From contig BFEA01000324.1 in NCBI GenBank assembly GCA_003427395.1, forward strand, positions 1,516,666-1,544,837: 28,172 bases of DNA, given 5' to 3'. How positions within the stretch are numbered: the first letter of the stretch is position 1; each line of letters begins with the position of its first letter. The DNA comes from Chara braunii (Eukaryota; Streptophyta; Charophyceae; Charales; Characeae). Shown in pieces: positions 24,901 through 28,172 of this stretch. The notes beneath the pieces are model-generated. The model was given only the letters and a program-made list of their open reading frames with translations, was not told where the DNA came from and ran no database searches. Position numbers and translations under genes: made by a program.

Positions 24901-26645
24901 GCCTCTGGGGCCAGGGTAGCAGGGGCAAAAGGGGTTGGGGCCAAAGGGGGAAAGGAAGGCATACGACCTGTAGATACGGACGGTCAATTTGTGCCTCAAC
25001 CCCAACTAAACAGGAGTAAACCCCCTGTAGTGTGAAATGCTGACCTGGCAGGGGAACACGAGGGAACTCTGAGAAGCAGATGACTGGGACCGTGCTCACA
25101 CCAGGGTTTTCCTAGCTGGACCTGGCTGTGATTGGGCCCTACTTTTTCGAATCAAAATGGCTCGAGCGGGTCAGAGAAATGGCTGATTTGAGGCCCGATT
25201 TGAGGGTGTTTTATTTTTCCCTCTTTTTCCTTTGGAATAGCTTGTGTGAGGACTGTGGCCCTCGGCAATACTGAGGAAAGGCCGCGCCCGCCCTAAGTGA
25301 AGCCGGGCCTGTAAAATTTGGCCTTGGCCTGCATCGAGGCCTGTGAGAGCAGAAAGTGGGGCCCCGTAGGAAGGTGATGCACCCCGCATCTTCAACCAAC
25401 CGGTAGGGCCCAACCCACAGGTGGTTGAAGACGCTGAGACCTAGGGCTCAGATTCTGAGGCCGACGGCTCGGGCAGTTAGGCCCTAGGCACATTCCGGAA
25501 GGGGCCCGGGGTGCAAGTACTGGGACAGGGTGCAGCCAGTCCAGCCAAAAAGAGGGAGAGGCTGTCTCACCCAAACATTCTGGCTGGCTGGACGCAGCAG
25601 AGCTGCTGGAGCGCTCGCTCGTGCGGATGAGCGCCAGTCCGCAGAGGGAAGAAGGGAACTGGCGGGGCATGAGGTAGCTTCTGGGCGCAGCAGCCATAGC
25701 CAGAGGCGGAGTGTGGAGGTCAAGGCACTCACCTGGTGGACAAGAAGCGTTCCATACGCACGGAGTCTTCATGCATCCGTACGGAAGATGGTCTTCGTTG
25801 TTGACCTGTTGTAGATAGGAATCCAGGTCATAGGATCTGTCTGTTTGTAGTTCACGCGCTAAGCGTCAATGCAGAAGAGCTACATTGTTCACATTTGTGA
25901 TGGGAAGCACGGGAGGCAAAAACACCGCTTTCATTATCATGCGACTTCAACCCTTTGCGCGTACTTATTTGGTGTTATCTCGGTTCGCAATCCGCTTTCA
26001 GTTCGTGCACGAAGTTGTCTGAATTTCTATGGAATGCTGCAATCTGGTTTATTGTCATTCAGATTGCTCATTTCCTTGCACTTGTATGACATCCGATAAA
26101 ATTGGAACAATACAGCGACGATTAGCATGGCCCTGCGAAAGGATAACACACATAATTTGACATAAATCAGTTGTATGTAATGCAGGAAGAGATATGTGGT
26201 TCATATTCAAAAAATGCTTACACAAGAATGCATCACTGTTGAAGAACTCTTCACTGTCTTCAGGGGATATATACTCGTGTCAGAGCCTTTTCACTGCATC
26301 TGGATGAAGTTTTTTGCTGTCAGATGCATCCAACGTCAGTCCTTATGTGAGTACAGTCCCTCTCTTTTTGCTAGTTCGCGCGACAACTTTTATTGTTTCC
26401 TATCAGAGAAAAGGATACTCCCTCTCCCTAGCCACACCCCAACCAACCCCAACCCTTCCCAAAAAGAGTCCCTCTTAATTGACATGATCAATTACATTAT
26501 TCCTCTGTTTCTTCGTCCTATTCCTCTCTCTTCTCTCCTCTCCATTGATCTGCAGTTCATGGAAATCCCCGAGTTCAATCCTGAGGCTGCTGCCTACGAG
26601 ATTATCATACCGGATGATACGGTGCAAGATTGCGAAAAGACATGA
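243..26645 (+). CDS. IQUB: IQUB/FAP253 gene, C-terminal half, five exons (partial)
   Basis: Five separated coding blocks join into one reading frame of about 230 residues that matches the IQUB family (IQ motif and ubiquitin-like domain protein; FAP253 in Chlamydomonas). Known role of the family: an adaptor at the base of radial spoke 1 in motile cilia and sperm flagella. Order of blocks: a charged helix ending in SELEAWRLQ; a short helix beginning ETRRIKES; a block with LLQTIDRLK, APKKW and TIRASELMQ; the strongly conserved DERLDVLLHVKWTVKEFDC and READLLNRGRSMKALEG; and FMEIPEFNPEAA. All junctions have AG acceptors and GT donors and are phase 0. The first exon of the gene, with the ubiquitin-like and IQ parts, is not in the window. 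The family's usual C-terminal extension of well over 100 residues is also absent here. Introns are 2,912, 5,058, 1,319 and 16,421 bases. Identification is from recognised family motifs, not from a search. Confidence 0.9.
583..709 (+). repeat. Short direct repeat
   Basis: CCGAACGTTGACCAGGT near 583 and CCAAACGTTGACCAGGT near 693 differ at one base. Confidence 0.7.
828..975 (+). mobile_element. tRNA-headed SINE-like element
   Basis: A tRNA-like head runs from about 828 to 893. It has an A-box-like CTTAGTTGGTACAC near 838-851, an anticodon-arm-like stem CCGT...ACGG, and a B-box-like AAGTTCAAATCC at 878-889. A tRNA-unrelated body follows with CGAATTAC, GGCCGGTCA and ATATCTCAAGGCCG, and it ends in TTTTAAAAA and a G run. 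The body recurs at 1990-2070, which supports a dispersed element rather than a real tRNA gene. No target-site duplication was identified. Confidence 0.6.
1081..1143 (+). repeat. Short degenerate tandem repeat
   Basis: GGTTGAAGGTGAAGGGAGGA and GGTTGAAAGGAGGA, each followed by a GATC-containing stretch. Confidence 0.5.
1618..1757 (+). repeat. R-family dispersed repeat, copy A
   Basis: Consensus landmarks are TTGGGGCTAT, GATGGCTGGGAGCACCAGCC, CAGCAAAGCTTGG, CCTCGGCAAAAAGAGGCTCG and a closing GTGGTGGTTTAAA. The 21-base stretch at 1721-1741 is identical to 3878-3898. Confidence 0.65.
1990..2070 (+). repeat. Second copy of the SINE-like body
   Basis: It shares, in order, CGAATTAC, GGCCGGTCA, ATATCTCAAG and a final TTAAAAA with 905-970. 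The tRNA-like head is not recognisable, so this is a 5'-truncated or diverged copy. Confidence 0.6.
2339..2510 (+). repeat. Degenerate duplication, about 60 bases
   Basis: GTGGTTTTAAGTTCTAGTGT and GTGGTTTTGATTTCCTAGTG recur with CCCAAGAAACTAT-type motifs at 2326, 2460 and 2492. Confidence 0.5.
2868..2998 (+). repeat. Minisatellite, about 34-base unit, four degenerate copies
   Basis: The unit carries ATAACTGGCCC, GGTGGGTGAACGGTACACGC and AT. Some copies have lost the GTGAACG part. Confidence 0.8.
3293..3367 (+). CDS. IQUB: IQUB internal exon (second in window)
   Basis: A 75-base exon encoding 25 residues, from ETRRIKESTLSEEEKQ to LLRQLLHK. The acceptor is TTGCAG at 3287-3292 and the donor is AAG|GTTGTC. 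It matches the short helical segment of IQUB proteins that carries a conserved run of the type 'RI..SLSG.E+.ALL..LL' and joins the LEAWR block to the TIDRLK block. It is too short to be convincing alone. Its phase, its order between two certain exons and its residue pattern make it the right piece. As in the exon before, the donor starts GTT rather than the common GTA or GTG. Confidence 0.8.
3779..3906 (+). repeat. R-family dispersed repeat, copy B
   Basis: TTTGGGGCTACTG, GGCTGGCGGCACCAGGC, CGGCAAAGCTTGGCG and a 21-base stretch shared with copy A at 1721-1741. The usual GGTGGTTTAAA end has decayed to GTAGGGGTGAACC. Confidence 0.65.
4955..6345 (+). pseudogene. Decayed Ty3/gypsy-like gag of an LTR retrotransposon
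   Basis: Fragments in shifting frames have the order of a plant-type retrotransposon Gag: an N-terminal helical part (DAINYLAKEVGVLPQAI near 5206-5256), a capsid-like part with VAAARTFIKMKDIPKDHQ, SSYLGGEAQNSLNSMM and FPQLVRNCFRDLTAAQK (5557-5805), then VTALNKRVEELIQVPG and TPEWFLNWYIRA in another frame, and a zinc knuckle at about 6285-6330. The knuckle reads CMRCGELGLIRKFC, with Leu in place of the expected His of CX2CX4HX4C. There are several in-frame stops (for example just before VAAARTF and after TQKK) and at least one frameshift, so the gene is dead. No protease, reverse transcriptase, integrase or LTR pair was recognised nearby. Confidence 0.7.
8426..8605 (+). CDS. IQUB: IQUB internal exon (third in window)
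   Basis: A 180-base exon of 60 residues. It opens ETKLLQTIDRLKITASKAN after a TTTTCAG acceptor and closes TIRASELMQ at a CAG|GTGTGC donor. Recognisable IQUB features are the LLQTIDRLK helix, the AAPKKWPV segment (the 'APK.W' landmark), a short strand-like stretch around DFVDVQTPTTIRA, and the ELMQ end that runs directly into LYHGL of the next exon. No stop interrupts the frame. The frame remains open for about 60 bases past the donor, so the boundary is set by the family match and by the phase of the next exon. Confidence 0.88.
8979..9007 (+). repeat. CT microsatellite
   Basis: About 14 CT units within the third intron. Confidence 0.97.
9792..9848 (+). repeat. TATTTAC/TATTTAG 7-base tandem repeat near acceptor
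   Basis: About eight 7-base units, the first ones TATTTAG and the rest TATTTAC. It ends 76 bases before the exon 4 start at 9925. Confidence 0.9.
9925..10134 (+). CDS. IQUB: IQUB internal exon (fourth in window), most conserved block
   Basis: A 210-base exon of 70 residues, from LYHGLLAKGLGM to RKRIAFLFLQ. The acceptor is TTTTGCAG at 9917-9924 and the donor is CAG|GTGATG. It contains the best conserved part of the family: DERLDVLLHVKWTVKEFDC, followed by LTQEIISLVDREADLLNRG and MKALEGMRKRI. This block makes the assignment to IQUB secure. The reading frame stays open to 10500, but beyond 10134 it reads into a degenerate minisatellite and loses all resemblance to the family. The next family residues (FMEIPEFNPEAA) lie 16.4 kb downstream, so this donor serves an unusually long intron. 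Confidence 0.93.
10376..10605 (+). repeat. Degenerate minisatellite with TGCTATTATGTGGG core
   Basis: Repeated GCTGCTATTATGTGGGCC, GTGCTGTTATGTGGGTT and GTGCTATTATGTGGGCC units of about 27-36 bases. It extends the open frame downstream of exon 4 but does not resemble IQUB. Confidence 0.75.
10875..10950 (-). mobile_element. tRNA-like SINE head, minus strand
   Basis: The minus strand reads ATAATGGCTGAGCGCTATGC (A-box-like), then CTCCTGATCAGGAACTC and AGAGTTCAAAACCTCT, which forms a T-arm-like AGAG/CTCT stem with a TTCAAAA loop. Spacing between the boxes fits a tRNA-derived head. It lacks a convincing acceptor stem, so a SINE remnant is favoured over a working tRNA. Confidence 0.45.
11028..11160 (+). 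repeat. R-family dispersed repeat, copy C
   Basis: GGGCCTATTGGACCACAATG, GGCTGGCGGCACCAGCC, CGGCTAAGCTTGGCGCGCAG and the terminal TACTGGTGGTTTAAAC. It extends on the right into CCCTGAACCTTTG, also seen inverted in copy D. Confidence 0.65.
12207..12278. repeat. Nested hairpin at the left end of the GTTCG-rich element
   Basis: TTCGCGTTCGGAGG at 12207-12220 is a perfect inverted match to CCTCCGAACGCGAA at 12265-12278. Inside it GTGAACA and TGTTCAC form a second hairpin. Confidence 0.8.
12661..12906 (+). repeat. Direct duplication at 204-base spacing
   Basis: ATTGCCAAAG followed by a GGTGGTGTCAAAA-like stretch and GCTCGxCCACTCA occurs at 12661-12701 and 12865-12906 with few differences. Both copies are followed by T-rich sequence. 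Confidence 0.75.
13977..13998 (+). repeat. Poly-C run
   Basis: About 22 C. Confidence 0.97.
14211..14222. repeat. Target-site duplication, left copy
   Basis: AAAACAAGAAAT, identical to 14337-14348 on the other side of the U6 retropseudogene and its A-tail. It marks the insertion site. Confidence 0.8.
14241..14335 (-). pseudogene. U6 snRNA retropseudogene (plant type)
   Basis: Read on the minus strand, the copy contains TTAGGGACATCC, AAAATTGGAACGATAC, GGAGAAGATTAGCACGG, AAGGATGACACGCATAAATC and GAGAAATGGTCC, in the order of U6 snRNA and close to the plant form. It is damaged: the ACAGAGA box reads ACGGAGA, and the TGCGC stretch of the internal stem-loop between GGCCCC and AAGGATGAC is missing. 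An A-rich tail follows on the same strand (an A10 run at 14225-14234). A 12-base direct repeat flanks the whole at 14211-14222 and 14337-14348. This is the signature of target-primed insertion of a polyadenylated RNA by LINE-type machinery. No U6-type upstream promoter elements were seen. Confidence 0.9.
14337..14348. repeat. Target-site duplication, right copy
   Basis: AAAACAAGAAAT immediately next to the 5' end of the minus-strand U6 copy. It pairs with 14211-14222. Confidence 0.8.
15341..15560 (+). repeat. Exact 33-base direct repeats 187 bases apart
   Basis: The stretch starting GAGTCTGCATATCAGTTGTA occurs at 15341-15373 and 15528-15560 without mismatch. Shorter AGTCTGCATATCAG lies between them near 15420. 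Confidence 0.85.
15626..15980 (+). repeat. Diverged tandem duplication, about 200-base unit
   Basis: TACCCTGCCACC and TACCCTACCACC, ATTCAGGGTAGACCAC (15711 and 15918), and GCCCTCCATGATGATG and GCCCTCTATGATGACG mark two aligned copies, offset by 194-212 bases. Confidence 0.7.
16185..16400 (-). mobile_element. Double-headed tRNA-derived SINE-like element
   Basis: Two tRNA-like units lie in tandem on the minus strand. The first (about 16397 down to 16325) has GTAGCTCAGTTGG as A box and CAGTTCAATTCCC as B box. The second (about 16250 down to 16185) has GGTAGCTCAGTTGGTGGAGC, a perfect D-arm, and a B box GGTTCGATTCT. Its anticodon-like loop is CATTGCA. About 75 bases separate the units. Translating this strand gives the 'VAQLV' type peptide typical of tRNA-derived repeats. 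The order of two heads suggests a dimeric SINE, or two SINEs inserted side by side. Confidence 0.65.
17203..17232 (+). repeat. Three tandem 10-base units
   Basis: CTACTGGTGA three times, directly after an R-family terminal motif ACTGGTGGTTTAG. Confidence 0.9.
17525..17690 (-). repeat. R-family dispersed repeat, copy D (inverted)
   Basis: On the minus strand: GACCACAATTGATGGCGGCA, CAGTTCGGCAAGGCTTGGCA, CACAGTGGAAGGCCGCC, GTGTACCGG and CAAAGGTTCAGG. The order matches copy C. Confidence 0.6.
17939..17962 (+). repeat. Poly-A run
   Basis: 24 A. No retroelement body was recognised directly upstream. Confidence 0.95.
18154..18193 (+). repeat. Poly-C run with one T
   Basis: C20, T, C19. The minus strand is a G run able in principle to form quadruplexes. 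Confidence 0.97.
18351..18412 (+). mobile_element. tRNA-like SINE head
   Basis: It has ATCTGTAGCTAACTGTCAGG (A-box-like), a stem CTGAT/ATCAG where the anticodon arm would be, and AGAGTTCAAATC (B-box-like) at tRNA spacing. The acceptor stem is poor. This is probably a SINE remnant. Confidence 0.45.
20118..20152 (+). repeat. Poly-T run
   Basis: About 35 T. It may be the poly-A tail of a minus-strand retroinsertion, whose body would then lie to the right, but none was recognised. Confidence 0.95.
20845..20914 (+). repeat. Pyrimidine minisatellite
   Basis: CCTGTTCTTTC and CCTGTTCTTGC units of about 11 bases. Confidence 0.8.
21272..21430 (+). repeat. Two overlapping tandem repeats sharing GATGCCGATA
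   Basis: Three copies of a 22-base unit (TAGCTGTAGGTGAAGATGCC plus GA) run into two copies of a 50-52-base unit beginning GATGCCGATAATCCTATTGG. The last part of the first unit is the first part of the second. Confidence 0.9.
21713..21770 (+). mobile_element. tRNA-like SINE head, degraded
   Basis: GGTTACAGTGGTTGAGGCAC is a degraded A-box region and TGCCGGTTCAATTTG is a clear B-box match, at tRNA spacing. The opposite strand translates to IEPATSSLTAW, a common sign of tRNA-derived repeats. Confidence 0.5.
21909..21995 (+). repeat. GA microsatellite, about 87 bases
   Basis: An uninterrupted GA run. It is a purine mirror repeat able in principle to form a triplex. Confidence 0.98.
22902..23068. 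repeat. Large foldback element with nested hairpins and GTTTAAAC ends
   Basis: Arms at 22902-22942 and 23027-23068 are inverted copies with about three mismatches in 42 bases. Each starts from a GTTTAAAC palindrome, passes through CTCCTGAAAGTGCTCC and ends in CGTTAACG. The interior holds two further hairpins: AGCCAAAAGTGGAAAC with GTTTCCACTTGGCT (22947-22980), and CGGGCCT with AGGCCCG (22985-23006). The outer end at 23047-23081 is itself a palindrome around GTTTAAAC. This looks like a foldback or MITE-type element of the R family termini. No target-site duplication was identified. Confidence 0.75.
23085..23118 (+). repeat. Two tandem 17-base units
   Basis: TTTTTAGGCCGTTAACG occurs twice in a row. 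The CGTTAACG part matches the inner ends of the foldback arms at 22935-22942 and 23027-23034. Confidence 0.8.
23866..23965 (+). repeat. Direct repeat at 75-base spacing
   Basis: TTTTGGGCGGTGGGGCCCCG and TTTTGGGCGGTGGGACCCCG, each followed by GCTAG. Confidence 0.8.
24404..24514. repeat. Long imperfect hairpin, 45-base arms, 21-base loop
   Basis: Arms at 24404-24448 and 24470-24514 are inverted copies with roughly four mismatches. The left arm runs CTACCGTCTTCACC to GCCCGGTCATTAT and the right arm runs back to GACGGTAG. Because of the symmetry, the two strands translate to similar peptides. It could be a short foldback transposon remnant or a hairpin RNA precursor; the sequence alone does not decide. 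Confidence 0.8.
24640..25062 (+). repeat. Diverged direct duplication of about 240 bases
   Basis: Both copies go from CAGGGTATGGGACCAAGCCT through a GGGGCAAAGGGGTTAGG-type tract to ACCCCAACTAAAC, GGAGTAAA and GTGTGAAA. The first copy has an expanded 28-base tandem repeat. Confidence 0.75.
24685..24786 (+). repeat. 28-base minisatellite, 3.6 copies
   Basis: GGGCAAAGGGGTTAGGGCCA followed by AGCGGAAA, with small differences in the second copy. Related but unexpanded sequence lies near 24923. Confidence 0.9.
26088..26165 (+). pseudogene. U6 snRNA-like pseudogene, decayed
   Basis: The plus strand reads GACATCCGATAAAATTGGAA, then ATACAGCGACGATTAGCATG, GGCCCTGCGAAAGGATAACA and CACATAATTTGACATAAATC. 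This follows U6 snRNA of plant type from the end of the 5' stem-loop to near the 3' end. Damage: the 5' stem-loop is missing, the ACAGAGA box is ACAGCGA, one C of GGCCCC is lost, and the 3' part has drifted. The AGC triad in ATTAGCATGG is intact. No A-tail or target duplication was seen, so it is likely older than the copy near 14241. It lies about 390 bases upstream of the last exon. Confidence 0.88.
26556..26645 (+). CDS. IQUB: IQUB exon (last in window), end uncertain
   Basis: This exon begins FMEIPEFNPEAAAYEIIIPDD after a CTGCAG acceptor at 26550-26555, exactly where the family continues from LFLQ of the previous exon. Resemblance holds through EFNPEAA and is plausible to IPDD. The frame then reaches a TGA at 26643-26645 after TVQDCEKT. 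Two readings are possible. Either the protein ends here, which would drop the family's C-terminal cysteine-rich region. Or the exon ends at 26621 with a phase-0 donor (ACG|GTGCAA) and further exons lie beyond the window. All other junctions in the gene are phase 0, which favours the second. The open frame upstream to 26196 is intronic and has no family match. Confidence 0.8.
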   Translation, partial: FMEIPEFNPEAAAYEIIIPDDTVQDCEKT

Positions 26646-26970
26646 AGACAGTTCCAAGCTGTCGGACTGAATCCCTCTGGAAGCCAAGAGGAAAGACTTT
26701 GGATGTAGTTGTGAGCGACTTTGCAAGCTCTGCAGAGCGCTGTTCTTGTAAATGATCGAGTTTTCTGACCTTTTCTCTATCTCCCGAAGAAACAATTTAT
26801 CCATTCTTCTGTTTTTCACAGGCTTGTGCACTATGCCGCTCTTTCACCTTGCAACTGCCCCCTTAAAAGAGTTTGGACCGTTTGCAATTGGTCCATGCAT
26901 CCTTGCAGAGGTGTCACATCGGTCATTGCTGCACTGTTCCAAGTTACCTTCATGTCCCAAATGGCTGTTG

Positions 26971-27095
26971 GTCAATGTTGTTCTTGTCCTTCACATAGTT
27001 TCTCAGCTGTGTGTGTGTATGTGCGCATGACTGTGTGTCAATGTTGTTCTTGTCCTTCACATAGTTTCTCAGCTGTGTGTGTGTATGTGCGCATG

Positions 27096-27102
<7 letters not shown>
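26971..27102 (+). repeat. Two tandem 66-base units leading into a TG tract
   Basis: Two essentially identical copies beginning GTCAATGTTGTTCTTGTCCT. Each ends GCGCATGACTGTGT, and the second runs directly into the TG microsatellite. Confidence 0.92.
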
Positions 27103-27155
<53 letters not shown>

Positions 27156-27372
27156 TGTGGGTGGGTGTGGATTCAGGTGCAGGTCCGTTGCGTGGGTGCG
27201 CGTGTGTGTGTGTCTGTGCGTGTGCGTGTGTGGGTGGGTGTGGGTTCAGGTGCAGACGCAGGCGTGGGTGCGCGTGCGTATGTGGGTGTCGGTGTGGGTG
27301 TGGTGTGTGTGTGTGTGTGTGTGTGATTGGGCTCGGGTCGGCATGTGGGTCCACGTGTGTGTGTGTGTGTAT
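27099..27372 (+). repeat. TG microsatellite and TG-rich degenerate region
   Basis: A pure TG run to about 27152, then GTGGGTG-rich sequence with repeated GGTTCAGGTGCAG-type units, and further TG runs near 27303 and 27355. Confidence 0.95.
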
Positions 27373-27472
27373 TAGCTAAACATAACTCCGCAAAAGAAGA
27401 TTGTTTTGAATCGGACACAGTTTCATTTGGTTTTCTGTTTGTGTCATCGTCCACAATTTTAGCGCTGCATGT

Positions 27473-27518
27473 ATTTGTTGAGTTAAGTCATTACTTTCAC
27501 ACATTTGTTGAGTTAAGT
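27473..27518 (+). repeat. Direct repeat, 16 bases, 30-base spacing
   Basis: ATTTGTTGAGTTAAGT occurs at 27473 and 27503. Confidence 0.85.
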
Positions 27519-27784
27519 TCTCAAACACAATAGCATGTTCCGAATGGAAAATGATACAAATTTGGAATGAGGGCCAGAAAGGGGACAAATTTGGGATGGG
27601 AGGAAAAAAAAAAAAAAAAAAAAAAAGTCCTTAATTTCCAATAGCATACAGAAAATGTGAAAACAGACCACAAGTGCAGACACTCACTTCGGGATTACTC
27701 ATGCTACTAGGATTTCTATTGCACCCGTAAGATTCATTCAGGTCTCGCCGTAATTTTACCGTTCCCAGGATGGAAAGCCATCTA

Positions 27785-27818
27785 TGAAAATTTGAAAATT
27801 GAAAATTGAAAATTGAAA
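27785..27818 (+). repeat. GAAAATT tandem repeat
   Basis: Four to five 7-8-base GAAAATT units. Confidence 0.85.
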
Positions 27819-27962
27819 GGAAGCCTAAGACTGAAAAATAGAAAAGAAAAACTCCTACCCGCACAAAAACCAAGTATACAACTCAGACTCCGTTCCCTCC
27901 TCTGCTTGTCGAACCACGCAGACTACGTTCCCTCCTCTGCTCGAAAGCCAAAGGAGAGAAGC

Positions 27963-28034
27963 ACACTAACAACGACCTATAACATTTACGTTTTCCAACT
28001 ACAACAGCAACAACACACTAACAACGACCTATAA
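27963..28034 (+). repeat. Direct repeat, 20 bases
   Basis: ACACTAACAACGACCTATAA occurs at about 27963 and 28015. A second pair with GTTCCCTCCTCTGCT lies just upstream at 27892 and 27925. Confidence 0.8.
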
Positions 28035-28049
28035 AATTTTACCGTTCCT

Positions 28050-28131
28050 GAAGAACAAATCCCAAGCACACACATGCATGCACGCACACACACAAGCACA
28101 CACATGCACACACATGCATGCACGCACACAC

Positions 28132-28172
<41 letters not shown>
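28050..28172 (+). repeat. CA-rich microsatellite region
   Basis: CACACATGCATGCACGCAC units followed by a pure CA run to the last bases. Confidence 0.95.

Larger units (their letters stand above)
10135..26555 (+). other. IQUB intron (16.4 kb), repeat-filled
   Basis: A single intron between two certain exons. It contains nested SINE-like elements, two U6 copies, several hairpin elements, minisatellites and homopolymers, all listed separately. Parts where I see nothing specific are 10610-10870, 11270-12180, 13720-14205, 14350-15340, 16400-17180, 18415-20110, 20155-20840, 21000-21260, 22000-22790, 23120-23860, 23970-24400, 25065-26085 and 26170-26550. The frame at 18684-19304 is open for 206 codons but has no recognised domain. 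A separate gene nested in the intron cannot be excluded without transcript data. Confidence 0.75.
26646..28172 (+). other. Downstream region with no recognised gene
   Basis: It is either the 3' flank of the IQUB gene or a further intron. No IQUB C-terminal cysteine-rich block was found in any frame. The stretch contains a 66-base tandem duplication, TG/CA repeats, a poly-A run at 27605-27626 and short direct repeats. A possible acceptor at 26819-26821 is followed by a frame reading ACALCRSF that soon stops, which is too weak to call an exon. Confidence 0.6.

Noticed and set aside
26196-26555. Open frame extending upstream of the last exon
   Set aside because: No family match, and the IQUB alignment resumes exactly at the CTGCAG acceptor, so the upstream part is intron.
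26819-26870. A possible further IQUB exon with a Cys-x-x-Cys pattern
   Set aside because: The frame stops after about 14 codons and shows only one CxxC; there is no convincing donor or family match.
26950-27379. Long open frames of alternating Val/Cys or Thr/His
   Set aside because: They are translations of TG/CA microsatellites.
1-28172. CRISPR arrays or prokaryotic operons
   Set aside because: The window is clearly eukaryotic, with spliced exons, microsatellites and SINE-like repeats; no regular spacer-repeat array is present.

Overview
The window is eukaryotic. It holds the 3' (C-terminal) part of one plus-strand gene, whose long introns are filled with repeats. Five exons (243-380, 3293-3367, 8426-8605, 9925-10134, 26556 onward) read, in order and all in phase 0, as a continuous IQUB/FAP253 protein (IQ and ubiquitin-like domain protein, an adaptor at the base of ciliary radial spoke 1). 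The N-terminal ubiquitin-like and IQ parts must lie upstream. The conserved C-terminal cysteine-rich part of the family was not found and is either downstream or lost.

The likely organism is a streptophyte (green-lineage) alga or another early-diverging plant with motile sperm, with Chara as the best guess. The reasons are a cilium gene, two U6 snRNA-derived copies of plant type (box reading CATCCGATAAAATTGG or close to it), introns of 1.3-16.4 kb, and dense retroelement, SINE and simple-repeat content. This is inference, because no taxonomic search was possible.

Layout: 1-242 is the end of an upstream intron. Intron 1 (381-3292) carries tRNA-headed SINE-like repeats, the first member of a dispersed repeat family (called R here) and minisatellites. 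Intron 2 (3368-8425) carries a second R copy, a decayed Ty3/gypsy-like gag (about 4955-6345) and unassigned sequence with two N bases around a poly-C run. Intron 3 (8606-9924) is short, with a CT tract and a TATTTAC 7-mer tract just before the exon 4 acceptor. Intron 4 (10135-26555) is 16.4 kb of nested repeats: a degenerate minisatellite, R copies, a GTTCG/CGAAC-rich inverted-repeat element (12183-13710), a U6 retropseudogene with poly-A tail and target-site duplication (14241-14335, minus), a double-headed tRNA SINE (16185-16400, minus), two large imperfect hairpins (22902-23068 and 24404-24514), tandem repeats, and a second decayed U6 copy (26088-26165, plus). After the last exon (26646-28172) only tandem and TG/CA repeats were recognised.

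No multi-gene system is visible. The gene is ordinary in function. The unusual material is the intronic repeat landscape, especially the GGTTTAAA-cored repeat family, the two long hairpins and the paired U6 copies.
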